From the NCBI GenBank assembly GCA_947000775.1, contig CAMQGK010000634.1, positions 19,585,501 to 19,649,500 of the forward strand: a DNA stretch of 64,000 nucleotides, read 5' to 3'. This document shows, in pieces, positions 47,201-57,625 of this stretch (position 1 is its first letter; each line of letters starts with the position of its first letter). This DNA comes from Pterois miles (lineage: Eukaryota; Chordata; Actinopteri; Perciformes; Scorpaenidae). A model generated the notes under the pieces. It did not search any database. It had not been told where the DNA came from and saw only the letters and a program-made list of their open reading frames with translations. The translations under genes were made by a program, and so were the position numbers.

Positions 47201-49625
47201 ACACGTCACCCTTCCGGAGGGATTTGGTGTTTCTCCAGAGTCCATCCCGGCCCTGTCAGTAACTTGATAACAGCGAGGCCTGTTTCGTTACAGGCAGCTT
47301 ATCTGACTCTGCATTTGCACAGGAACAGGAAGTCTGACTTATGACCCTTCGTGGCCAGATCTTCTTGGAACAGTTTAAACAGGATTTACCTGATTCTTGC
47401 TATTTAAAAAGCACAACAGAGAGCAAATCTGTGCCACACAGAGATAACAATGAGATCTCTTCTGACAATTAAATAAGAAGGTTTATTGAGCAATCCACGT
47501 TCTCCGGTTGCTGATGAAATGTCATTACACCATACTGCAGCACTACAGGAGGAAGTGGACCGGTATAAAGCCAGGGCTGTTTCACACTAACAGTGATTTC
47601 CCTCTGGTTTAACTTCTGCATTTAGACTGGTAAACCACTCTTTCAAGGGAGAGAAGGTCGCAGATTTCAGTGTAAAACTTAAACGTGAAAGGTGGCATTC
47701 AAATATTTACATTACATTGATTTAAAGAAATACTCTGCTGTGTTTCCGTATAACTTCCCTTCCCCACCATGTTGAAGGCTTATTTCAGAGGTCCACATTT
47801 ACTGAAACACTTCTGATGATAAAAATTTTTAAATTAAAGCAGGTGATGATCACTCTGATAACACCACACTCATTAAACCAATCAGATATGTTTCAATGGC
47901 TGTTTGGCTTTACTATAAAATCAATGAAAAAAATCTGATAAATTTTACAATTAGTCTCATTTCTGTGTTCCTCTCCCCCCTTCCTTTTGAGTGGGGTGGA
48001 ATACCTTTGGTCACAAGACTCCCATTTGGCCCACTGGTCATGTGGCTATGCTAAATCAGAGGCCCGGGGATGGTCATATGGCTGCAAATCAATTTGCCTG
48101 CAGCATGGCCAAACAGCAACAATACTGTATACCTTTTTAGTTCATTTTTAGACATTAGAATTTAAAACACTTGATTGTAAACAATATGAATGTTTTTGGC
48201 AGCATATATTTCTATTATAAATGCAAATAATCATGTTCATATTTATCAAGTTTCATGGAAAATGTGAAGCTTTTTGCGGCCCTGCAAGTTCCAGCCCTGC
48301 TGACTCCCAGTTACACATTCAGACCTGGAATGCAAAGGAATGCAATTAACTACCTGCTTAAGCAAACACTACCTTTATGCCCCTGCTCGGATATGAGAGT
48401 CATTACCCTAATGCTATTTGATTAGTTCATGCCTCGCAGTCACATCCCTCAGTAATACACTGGCTGAATCAAACAGCAACATACTATAAATAACCACCTG
48501 TACCAAACAACTGCATACCAGGTCTGAATGTAAACTAAGAGTTGGAGTTAAAAATTACCCCAGTGCATACATAAGAATAATAATAAATACAGCAGCACAT
48601 ATTACACTCTATATTAACGGTAGAGCAACATCCAACATGGAAGAGTTAAATGTCATAAATATTTGGCACTATCAGTACTATCAACACCTTTCACGTTTTG
48701 CAAGGCAAGTTAAGATCCAGGTGTGTATAACAGGGCTGCACAATTAATCAAATTTATCGACATTGCAATATAGCCTACTGCAACATTCAAATCGCAGGAG
48801 GCACAACACTTGTTAAAGGCAAAATCTGTGTCAAAATCCCATTTTAAATTCAACATTGTGGTGCTGCATATTCTACAGGCATGAGAAAACATCTTCGTTT
48901 GCCACAATAATCACACCATAATCATTTTAATATGTTTTTCAATCATTATATTTGTTTTAAATCGTGCAACCCTTGTGTATAACAGTATGATTAAACTGAT
49001 TTCAGGGATCAATAGGGAACTGGTACTTCTACTGGTACTTCAACAAAAAACAGAAACAGGATACCTACTATATATGTAATTGAAAACACTCAAAAATACA
49101 CTAGAATACCAGGTAGCCTCTGAGACAGGAAACAGTATCCAGCCACAAGTTTCCATGATGTCTTGAATAAACATTGACACAAACCTACAGCACACTGGAC
49201 AAACTGTCTGTCTGTGCATGTCTTAGGCTTCATGTTGTTGATTTGCTTACAGAACGTGAAGGCATCATGACATGTCTTCAGAAAGAGCTGACCATGAAGG
49301 CAGCATTATGACTGGCACGTTTGTAAACCAACATTGTAGGAACATTATCCTGGACATGACAGTTTAAACAGCCGGATATGAGAGCTCACACCGGACGCTA
49401 GGCTATATGTTATCGCTCCAACATGGTCATCACAGATTTGTTTACGTTCCCAGTAGCCTATTTCATAATTGTTTCTTTCCACTATTTTAACCCCAAAACA
49501 GTGACGTGTGCAGCCTCGTTATCAGATCAACAGTAAACAACGAACTAAGGCAGCGACTGGTTTTAAGTTCCGTCGGTAAAATAACGTTTAAGCGGCTCAG
49601 ACTCACCTTGTTGTCGGGTCTCCAT
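32260..49625 (-). CDS. tpd52l1: Tumor protein D52-like 1 (TPD53), nine coding exons
   Basis: Minus-strand exons: 49607..49625, 47024..47122, 44730..44945, 40685..40803, 40452..40600, 38282..38383, 35100..35138, 33787..33847 and 32260..32379. All phases agree, giving 924 bp and 307 residues. The D52 coiled coil is in TEEEREEIQQELTK and LEDEISTLKQVLSSKEKQHAELKQKLG. It is followed by NNFSRGWHDMQTSTAYKKTSETLSTAGQKTSAAF (exon boundaries inside), the optional YSIRHSMSMPAM exon, and NSPSFKSFEEKVETTVSTIK. D52 proteins form homo- and heteromers through the coiled coil and act in membrane trafficking and cell-cycle events. Exons 2 and 3 (phase 1-1) add about 105 N-terminal residues, rich in Trp and acidic residues, absent from the 204-residue human form as I recall it. 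HDDC2 and RNF217 flank it in human, which picks l1 over other D52 paralogues. Confidence 0.93.
33211..33745. mobile_element. piggyBac-like MITE, TTAAAGG...CAGTGTGTA family
   Basis: TTAA at both ends (33211 and 33742). Inverted ends extend about 24 bp with three mismatches: TTAAAGGAGCAGTGTGTAAC on the left against TTAAAGGGACAGTGTGTAGC inward from the right. The element is 535 bp, has no transposase, and sits in the last tpd52l1 intron, 42 bp from an exon. Confidence 0.8.
34261..34700. repeat. 20-bp minisatellite, 22 units, 140-bp higher-order period
   Basis: Exactly 22 units of 20 bp with consensus TGTTACACATAGCAACGGTC and no insertions or deletions between units. Variant units recur every seventh position: TGTTACACCTATCAACGGTC begins at 34341, 34481 and 34621. 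Located in a tpd52l1 intron. Confidence 0.95.
36101..36686 (-). mobile_element. hAT-like MITE, CAGGGCTGTCAA family, copy 2
   Basis: Inverted relative to copy 1: it ends aactttgacagccct. Perfect 8-bp direct repeats GCACAAAC flank it at 36093..36100 and 36687..36694. Located in a tpd52l1 intron. Confidence 0.78.
36815..37010. repeat. Degenerate tandem repeat around catactatactatgac
   Basis: Loose repeats of catactatac and tatgac spaced by T-rich runs. A short region with similar gtatg/catac motifs occurs around 7550-7660. Confidence 0.6.
38490..38970 (-). mobile_element. Interspersed repeat, GTCTATTTGACTCTAAATGG family, inverted arm
   Basis: On the minus strand this matches the copies at 39195..39641 and 59565..60125. 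Shared landmarks include cgccccctgctgg, taaatgaacatcatgctgta and ttgtggactgccattttgaa. It forms an inverted pair with the copy about 230 bp away. Outer limits are approximate. Confidence 0.6.
39195..39641 (+). mobile_element. Interspersed repeat, GTCTATTTGACTCTAAATGG family, forward arm
   Basis: Forward copy, partner of the inverted copy at 38490..38970. It holds a single GTCTATTT at 39538..39545 where the copy at 59565 has an insertion. It breaks off at 39641, where SINE text begins. Confidence 0.6.
39643..39745 (+). mobile_element. SINE fragment
   Basis: Contains gtggccctgagcaaggcacc followed by ccaactgctcggggcgct, the body of the SINE family seen at 17212. The tRNA-like head is missing. 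Confidence 0.55.
41195..41625. repeat. (TCTG/TCTA)n microsatellite region
   Basis: About 430 bases of imperfect tctg/tcta/tctc tetramers on the plus strand, giving a long purine strand on the other. Three overlapping plus-strand ORFs reading SVCLSVCLS are artefacts. Located in a tpd52l1 intron. Confidence 0.92.
41838..41883 (-). mobile_element. Fish retroelement 3'-end fragment
   Basis: The text aatcagaatcgcccttattg, then tcattgtattgcatacaacg, resembles a very common fish retroelement end (AATCAGAATC...TTTATTG...ACAACGAAAT). Only the end remains. Confidence 0.45.
43148..43680. repeat. Minisatellite of ttagctaacgcaggtttcc units
   Basis: About 25 degenerate units of 18-21 bp built on ttagctaac(a/g)cagg(t)tt, with alternating ccatttagct and atttagct starts suggesting a two-unit period. 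Located in a tpd52l1 intron. Confidence 0.88.
44092..44155 (-). mobile_element. hAT end fragment
   Basis: The sequence gggtccccggactccacttt, then gaaaaccactg, read on the minus strand begins CAGTGGTTTTCAAAGTGG, a common hAT terminal sequence in vertebrates. The other end was not found. Confidence 0.45.
46106..46773. mobile_element. MITE with AGACTGTATATA inverted ends
   Basis: The left end catagactgtatatatagatgg and the right end, read inward, cagactgtatataaaaatgg, are inverted repeats that continue into ACGA. The family is common in fish. The target duplication is unclear, so I do not assign a superfamily. Located in a tpd52l1 intron. Confidence 0.65.
48731..48974. mobile_element. hAT-like MITE, CAGGGCTGCACAAT type
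   Basis: Starts CAGGGCTGCACAAT and ends atcgtgcaaccctt, its imperfect inverted repeat. It is flanked by a perfect 8-bp direct repeat GTGTATAA at 48723..48730 and 48975..48982. It is 244 bp long and lies in the first tpd52l1 intron. Confidence 0.8.
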
Positions 49626-49800
49626 CAGCGACAGCCAGGTGAACTTCTCCCTGATAACCTCCCGAGACGAGACGACACACGGCAGCACGCGCACCACCGG
49701 CCGTTAGCTCACTCCGTGTTTACTCGGGTTTCCTCGGCTGTCACGCGCTGGGCCAGGTGGGCGGAGCTTAGAGCACGAGCCAATGGGCTCGCGCTTCTGT
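49626..49800 (-). promoter_or_regulatory. tpd52l1 5' UTR and promoter region
   Basis: GC-rich sequence immediately upstream of the tpd52l1 start, in contrast to the AT-rich repeat that begins near 49800. It contains ggccaggtgggcggagctta, with a GC-box-like GGGCGG. The exact start site cannot be seen. Confidence 0.5.
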
Positions 49801-49829
49801 AATTTACTTAATTAATATTTTTATTTGTC

Positions 49830-50900
49830 TTTTGTTTGTTCTTGACAATATGTCTAAGATGTCTGACTTTTTATTATATATTTTAAAAAAAAAAATATAT
49901 ATAAATACCATTGGTTAAAATATATTATTGATATAAAAATACAAAAAATACAGTATAAGTGAGTTATTTTAGTTTGACTTTTGCTTATTCTTGACAAGAC
50001 GCGAAAACTAGGATGTCTGACTTTGTGCTATATATTATCATAATAAAGTTTGAATAAAGGTGATTGAAATCAAAAGTACAAAAGAATAAGTGGGTTGATT
50101 TAGTCTGATTTTATTTATTTTTGACAATACGTTATGTCTAGGACGTCTGACTTTCTACTATATATTTTCAAAATACAGTTAAAAAAATATTATTGATATG
50201 AAAATACAAAAAATACAGTATGAATGAGTTATTTCAGTCTTACTTTTGTTTACTCTTGACAAGACGTAAAGACTAGGACATCTGACTTTGTGCTATATAT
50301 TTTCATAATAAAGTTTGAAAAAAGTGGGTTATTTTAGTGTGTTTTTCATTTATTTTTGACAATACGTTATGTCTAACTTTCCATTATATATTTTCAAAAT
50401 ACAGTTAAAAAAATATTATTGATATGAAAATACAAAAAATACAATATAAGTGAGTTATTTTAGTTTGACTTTTGTTTTTTCTTGACAATACATACAGCCT
50501 AGGATGTGTGACTTTGTGCTATATATTTTCATAATAAAGTTTGAATAACAGTGATTGATATAAAAAATACAAATAAATAAGTGGGTTATTTTAGTCTGTC
50601 TTTTAATTATTTTTGACAATACATTAACTTTCTATTATATATTTTCAAAATACAGTTTGAAAAAAAATTACGATTGATATAAAAATATGAAAAAAAATCA
50701 ATATGTTAAGTCTCAGATGTCTGACTTTCTATCTATTTTAATGAAAAATTTGAAAAAAGACAAAAATAAAAATGCAAGAAGAAAATACAACAAAGGTGAG
50801 TTATTTTAGGCAGACTTGTTTTTTCTTGATAGTACGGGATGTCTAACTTTCTACTATATATTTTCATAAGTTTGAAAAAATTATAGTTGATATAAAAATA
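49830..50900. repeat. AT-rich tandem repeat with alternating A/B monomers
   Basis: About eight diverged monomers of roughly 100-150 bp, each with a core resembling ttgacaatacgttatgtcta followed by gtctgacttt, a tatatattttca run and a gagttattttag run. Cores are near 49840, 49990, 50115, 50255, 50352, 50478, 50612 and 50825. Type A ends tgactttgtgctatatat and type B gactttctactatatat; from 49990 to 50612 they alternate, giving dimers of about 220-265 bp. Located just upstream of the tpd52l1 promoter. Confidence 0.85.
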
Positions 50901-51279
50901 TGATTTTTTATATCAAAAGACAATAAAGTGTGCTCACTGGACACAGCAGCACACTGTATATTAATAAAAGCATAAGTATAAATTAAATGCTTTGTGTTTG
51001 TCAGCATTGGAGGAATTATTCAGATCCTTTACTTAAGTAAAAGTAGCAAGACGAGTGTATAAATATCCCATTACAAGCAAATGGCCTGAATTAAAGTTGA
51101 CTAAAATAAATATACAAAATTATTAATTAAAAGTATGTTTAATCTAAATGCATTTCTCTCTGGAATGTAGTGGAGTAGTTCAAAATAAAACATTCAAGTC
51201 CCTCAAAATTGGGTGACTTTTGTTTCCACCACTGGTTATTTTTATATTTCATTTATATGTTTGTTTGTATTGTTCTAGG

Positions 51280-51415
51280 CAGAGAAGAAGAAGAAGAAGA
51301 ATAAGAATAAGAAGACATAATAATAAAAATAAAATAAATAAATAATAATAAGAAGAAGAATTAGAAGAAGACATAATAATAAAAATGAAATTAATAATAA
51401 TAATAATAATAATGC
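51280..51415. repeat. (GAA)n/(TAA)n trinucleotide repeats
   Basis: Mixed gaa, taa and aat triplet runs about 135 bases long. Confidence 0.85.
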
Positions 51416-52011
51416 ACTACATAACTAATAAAGGATTATGACCATTATGTATTGCCAATTACTCAATTAGATATTAATAATTAATATAAAACAATGATAT
51501 AACATATATTTAATTAATTAATATATCTAATATATATATATTTAATTAATCTTAATACTGTAACATTCTTTGTTAATATGTAATGACTATGCATGTAATT
51601 TTGCATTTGCATTGCTCATACAACATATACTGTAAACCATGGAGGGATTTTCCTCCTGTGGTGCACTCATGACCCCTGCTGACACAAGGCTGTAGCCACA
51701 AAAAAGAGCATGATGTAACAGACTGATTCACAGAGAGACAGACAGACATTCATACAGTTTGTAAAGTCGATGACTCACGAACCTTATAAAATATAATATA
51801 TAAATCAGAGAGAAAGACAGTCTTTCTGTCTGCAGAGTAGAAAATGTCGATATCAAATAAAACAGTCAAACAGAACATCTTATCTTTTGACCCAGTTCAG
51901 TTTATTCTTCATCAGATCCTCAGATGAAAACAAAGTTTGTGCCTGGCTAAGTGAGCAGGAATAATATCAGCAGACATTTCTAACGGCGGCAGCAGGTGGA
52001 AGAATCTGTTC

Positions 52012-52272
52012 TTAGTGCAAACAAGGAGCACAGTAACCCAGTTTAAGACATTTCTCAGTAGAAACACCCTTGAAATCAAAGTAGTGTATGGTGACGGTGA
52101 AAACCCGTCCAGCTGTTACTGATGATACACCATTTACAGCAAAAACACAGGCCTCCTGAGGAGAAATGAGCCCATGATATATTATCCCTAAATACACACT
52201 TGATTTGTTGAAAATGACATCTTTTTGATCACTTCCATCGTTGTCCATACCAGCCTCACGACAGTCATCCAT
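52012..52272 (-). CDS. Unrecognised 86-residue ORF, possible small gene
   Basis: The ORF starts at 52272 in a good context (caacaATGG) and is followed by an AATAAA on the same strand at 51901..51906, about 105 bases after the stop. The sequence just upstream of the ATG is GC-rich compared with the surrounding AT-rich DNA. The product is soluble-looking with a highly acidic N-terminus (MDDCREAGMDNDGSDQKD), a beta-like middle (VYLGIIYHGLIS, GRVFTVTIHYFDF) and a Cys-containing end (KCLKLGYCAPCLH). I recognise no family. It lies between the 5' end of tpd52l1 and the 3' end of rnf217. It could be a small gene, one exon of a larger one, a retrocopy fragment or chance. Confidence 0.3.
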   Translation of the reverse strand: MDDCREAGMDNDGSDQKDVIFNKSSVYLGIIYHGLISPQEACVFAVNGVSSVTAGRVFTVTIHYFDFKGVSTEKCLKLGYCAPCLH

Positions 52273-52964
52273 TGTTGGAAACAGCGCTCGCCGTGCTACG
52301 GCTCCCTCGGTTTAATCTACACAGTCCAAAGAGGGTTGTATGAGCCAAAATAAAGTGACAGCTTTAACTTAAACTGTATGAGCATTTGGGACGTAGCTGA
52401 CACCCTGTATTCTGCTTACCTGTAAAAGTTTAGAGGTTTGTTTTAATCTTAGCTATTTAAAACACACATTCTTAATCAAGAGTCTGAATGCGCCGCACAT
52501 TACCTTGTGTTGGGGTAACAGATCCATATTAAACAGTGGCTTCTCATACATTAAGAGCCCCATATTACCATATATTACGCTTTGCTTTAGCTGTTCTAAC
52601 ACTTAAAACATAACCTTGGTGAGGGTGTGATTGATTTTACCCCCATTTGTAATCTTTGGAGTCACGCAGGGGCCCTGATCTATAATGGCTGGGAAGGCAC
52701 TATTGCATATTTATACCAATATCATTGGGATTGTAACACAAACAAAAAGGCCAGGAGTATCAGCCAGCCAATACCCCAGCAAAGGAAAAATAGCTCTCAT
52801 ATCACGGAATGAATTGGCAAAAAGCAACTTTTTTTTTTTTTTTTTTTTTTTTGTTTTGCATGTTCAGCTTTACCCAAACAGCTGCTTAGTGTTTACACAA
52901 AAGACAAGTCAGTAATATGTAAGAATACACAAAAAAAGAAATGGTGGCATTTCCATATGGCAGT

Positions 52965-53796
52965 TTAAAGGGTTAGTTTGAGTGTTTTTAAGTGGGGTTG
53001 TATGAAGTACTTATATATAGCCAGTGTAACCTACAATAGATGACAGCTGGCACGACCCCAGCTTGTAGAAACAGACAGTTACCACACAGAAGCAAAACAA
53101 TGCACTTCTGTGGATGGATGCAGCAGCAAAACATATTTTAGTCACCTAAAAGAAAGGCTCACCTAAAAAACACTATCTCAGTTTAAGTGTACGCTACATT
53201 TGGAATATTGTCAACACTTTAACCTGCCATCAGACAGCTTTCCAATGGGGTTTAAAACCACATCTATGCTCTCGCCAAACCAATCAGACAGTAATTTCAC
53301 CTTACAGAACACTGGAGTTGCTGGTCTACTTCTGCCTCGATCGTTTAGTTTGTTTGTATTATTGTGATTTTTGTGAAGCATAAGTAACCAAGTCTCATAA
53401 TAACACAAACAATTAACCAATCGAGGCAGCGGTACACCAGCTTTGTTCTACGAGGTAAAATTCCTGTTGTTTTTCCAATTGAGTCTGGTGTTTTTGGCGA
53501 GAGCATAGATAGCAACAACGGCTTCAGTTCCCCATTAGAGAGGGCTGTCTGATAAGCAGAATGAAGCAGTAAAATATTCTAAATGTAGAGAACACTTACA
53601 TTTATACTAATATTTTTAAGTGAGCCTTTCATTTAGGTGGCTAAATACGTTTTGCGGTTTCCCCCATCCACAGCAGTACATTGCTTTGCGTCCATGCAGT
53701 AACACTTGGGGGCAAGCTGACCGTCACCTGCTGTAGGTAATACGCTAAGTATGGATAAGTAAAACCCCACTTCAACACACCCTAACTATCCCTCAA
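52965..53796. mobile_element. piggyBac-like MITE, TTAAAGGG(A/T)TAGTTTG family, copy 1
   Basis: The left end TTAAAGGGTTAGTTTGAGTG and the right end ccctaactatccctcaa are inverted repeats. The right TTAA has decayed to TCAA. The body matches the copy at 56629 (gtggggttgtatgaagtact, ggtggctaaatacgttttgc). Confidence 0.75.
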
Positions 53797-56628
53797 CATT
53801 AGTAGAACGAACACATCTGTACATGTATAAAAGTGGGGAAAGAAAAAAATCAGATATGAGGGGCTGACCACGCTCCTAAGAAGTACTTTGTCTGACCAAT
53901 TGTTTGGTATTGTTACTTGATAAATGATGTAAATGATTAATAAATAATCAAATATCAAAGAGACGGCATCTGTTCATTTCCAGGTGAGCAACGTTTCTGG
54001 TAAAATGTGTACTGGACAAAATGTATGTACACACATTAAATCCAACCAATTTCATTGTGCTGATGCACCTCTGTGCTGAAGATAACTGTAAGCACAAATG
54101 TCCATCCCTCACTGTCAGTCATATTTCATTCAAGCAAACCAAAAAAAATAAAATAAATGCAGCAATTCAACATGTCAGTGTAGTACTAGCTGAGCAGTTA
54201 GATAAAACATGTATACACATGATGCAAGTGAATAATTAAGTAGTTTCAATGTTTTTTTTGGTGCATAACTTACACATTTAATTTCCCAGTGATGTATTAT
54301 TAATACATATTTTCTTATTTAGTCCCCTGATCCCCAAGCAGCGCTCACAACACAGCTGAATCATGCTGGGTAATACAGACAGAGTTTTTGCATCACTGAG
54401 ATATTTGTATCTCTTTTGACACTACAATATTTTTTTACTTCCTGGAATTAAATATGGTTGCTAAGCAGCATTTTGACTCAGCAGTTTCTGTGGCACAGCT
54501 CATGTGGATGGAGAGCTCTGGGTACAGTGAACAGAAAACTAACTCCCTGAGAGTGGATTCAAACCCAGAGTCGGGACCTACTGAAAGCAGTGTGTGAACA
54601 CTTTGTACGTGACAGAAAGTGTGTCAGATCCCTGGGATTGAGAGAAGCTAATGATGTCCAACATGCATGTACATCAACCCTGCTTTTTCATTCATGCCTT
54701 AATCCTGATTTCAGTGATGAAATGTGCTGCAACACACACCGCAATACTCCACTGGTACAGATTTTAAAATGCACTGATCTTCACTGTGCATGTTTGTTTC
54801 CAATGGATGCAAACTCCCCTAAATGTGTTATCATGCCACATCTTTGTCTTGCTGTAGCATCTTTTATATGCAGATGCATTGTGCTTCTCTTTGTCTCTTT
54901 GTGTTTTCCTTAAAACGTCGTCATAAACGTCTCACGTTTGAAGCGATCAAAAGAAAAAACGGATCACTCCATGAGCGGATCAGCCAGGGATGTGGAAACC
55001 ACTCGTATTTGCCTCGAATACCTAGCCTCGTATCAAAGGCTCAAAAGCATCCAGTTTGTAGCTGAACTGCGGCCACAGCTCCAGTGGATGTGCACTCATT
55101 TTCCAATCTGAGGCTTGGCAGCAGGGAGGAGAGGATAGAGGGGTAAGTGAAGGACAGTGAGCTGGCTGCTGCTGCCAGGTGACGACTTTTAAAGCTCTTG
55201 AAAATCTCCTGTTTCCTGGCAGCACTCCATGTGGTGCTTTCTTGCAGTGTGCCAGCGTGAATGAGTTAATTATGTGTGGGTTAAAAGCCACGATCCAAAC
55301 TCTCCAGAGAGACGTCCTCTAATCACAGCAAAAATCAGATGCAAAACTTAACTGCATCAACTGTTAAAAACATCCAACTTTAACCTACCACACATTCAGT
55401 GCACAGCAGCCTGACGACAACCTCTGAACTCATTTCTTTAAAAATAAAGCTCTGAAGCAAACCTCCACCCAGACTACATCGAAAAGAAAAGTCAAATCTT
55501 AAATACTTCATTCTGTTTATCTACAGGTACCATTTGCGATTCAGTCATTTTAATTCTAAGCAGCTTTCAGCTATCTAATGCATATTCCTACAATCTTACA
55601 GTCTGTATTTCTTCATACAGACTCCACCACACTCCGACAGCATCACCACTCTGCAACCCCAAAAAAGCAATAACAAAGAAATCTAACAAAAGGGGAAAGC
55701 GTCAACTGTCTGTCCCGCCACATTCAGCGTTTTGTTTTGGCACAACTGCCGCACAGCAGCTTCTTTTTTTTTTTTTTTTTTTTTTTTGATGATGCAGATA
55801 CTGGCATACAGTATGTGGCCACGGCAGAGATGTGCTGCCATGCAGGGAGGGTGTTTGAGCCACAGTCCAGCCAGGGCAGTGACCAAAGGAAAGTGAGGAC
55901 GACAGGGACAGAAAGGAGGAAGAGTCGATAGAGAGCCGCAACAGAAAACAATGGAGGCTTGCTTCTAATTAGCATTTCCAGTGTTTCATTTTGGAATCAG
56001 TCACCCCCTTTTTTTTTTTAAAGCTAAGGTGGGTGTGGCCTTTAAACCTAGGTGTCACTCTCCAAATTTTTAGCAATAACTTGAGATCAGGCAGAGTCAA
56101 GGTCATCCAGGTTAGAGAGTACATAAGCATCATCCTTCCATCTCTTCAAACTACATCATTTCGTATCATTCTGAGTAGTGTGTGCTTGTCAATATCCAAT
56201 GAAAACTGAGTTTCCAACACAGGGAGATTGAACAAATTCAGTGTTCAGCTTTGTCGCATCTGTGAGAACTCATTTCTCTATCATGACTTGGTCCTAAATT
56301 CACTTTCCATTTTGCACTTTAGACAAATGGCTGAAGAAGCTTTTGCAAAAGTTCATCTGTGAGCTCCTCCTATACTTTTCCAGCAGTCAGTGTTCTTAAT
56401 TTCTGCTATCAAACATTTAAAATCTTTCATCCGCAATATCCTACAATAGTATGCTACCATATCAGGCAAGCTCCAAGCTTGCTATTTTAAAACAAAACTG
56501 TCTTTTACGTCTGTTTAGATCTCCTGATAGATAGCAGTTGATAAATGTATAACAGAGGAGTGAAAACCTTGCAAACAACCACCAACACTTCCTGTATTGA
56601 AAACAAGAGGTGGCCAGCAAGAAAGTTC
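53797..56628. other. Intergenic DNA between rnf217 and tpd52l1
   Basis: No gene recognised. A poly(T) run lies at about 55764-55786; the lysine-rich minus-strand ORFs across it are artefacts. Other ORFs lack motifs and splice context. Confidence 0.4.
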
Positions 56629-57229
56629 TTAAAGGGATAGTTTGGGTGTTTTGTAGTGGGGTTGTATAAGGTACTTATCCATAGTCAGTGTACTATCTAC
56701 AGTAGATGATAGTCAGCATGCCCCCAGTTTGGAAAAACGGAGTTACTGTGCAGATGCAAAGTTTAGTTAGTTTGTGCTATTTTGTGACTTTGGTGAATCT
56801 GAACTAACTAAAGTCACCCAATAAAACAAATAAACTACCTGACTGAGGCAGCAGTAGACAAGCAACTCCTGAGGTAAAATGACTCTCTGGTTGTTTCTGG
56901 TCAGTCTGGATGCTTTGGTGAGAGCATCGATAACGGCTTCAGTTCTCCTTAAGAATCAGACTGTATAGCTGTCTCACAGCGAGGTAAACCCAGGAAAATA
57001 TTCCTAACATAACATATGCGTAAACTGATATTGATTTTCTTACATGGGCCATTCTTTTAGGTGGCTAAATACGTTTTGCTGTCGACGCCATCCACAGCAG
57101 CACACTGCTTTGCCTCCACACAGTAACACCTGTCTGCTCTGCTGACTGTCATCGACTGTAAGTAAAACACTGACTATGGAAAAGCACCTTATACAATCTC
57201 ACTTCAAAACACCAGAACTATCCCTTTAA
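56629..57229. mobile_element. piggyBac-like MITE, TTAAAGGG(A/T)TAGTTTG family, copy 2
   Basis: TTAA at both ends (56629 and 57226). The inverted ends are about 24 bp and nearly perfect: TTAAAGGGATAGTTTGGGTG against TTAAAGGGATAGTTCTGGTG. The element is 601 bp long and a sibling of the copy at 52965. Confidence 0.82.
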
Positions 57230-57625
57230 AATAGCTGACAGCTCTGAAATTTAGTGGAGATTTTAGGGAATTTAAACACAGCCCGTCATGCGAGTAGCGC
57301 TGAAGACAGAGGTCGCTCCAGAAGTCAACTTAAATATCACTTTTTTTCTCCTTCTCTACTTGAATATCCAGCATTCCTTTTCACAGCGGCGGCCCGGCGA
57401 GATACAGATATTCTCGATGTGATGACGTGTGATTAGCCAGGACCAATTTTATACCTTTATGCACTTCCTTCCAAGTCCAAGGTCTTCTCTAATAGCCGTT
57501 GTTAATTTTGTGATGTTCCTCTCAGATATTTGCGATGACTCAGGCAGGCGTGTTCATCCCTGAGGAGATGTGGCGCGTCTTTCGAGCTGTGTGTGCGCGG
57601 TCTAGACATGAAGGGCGGGTTTCGG

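Noticed and set aside
55683..55975. ORFs with KKKKKKKKK runs
   Set aside because: They come from a poly(T)/poly(A) homopolymer read in several frames.
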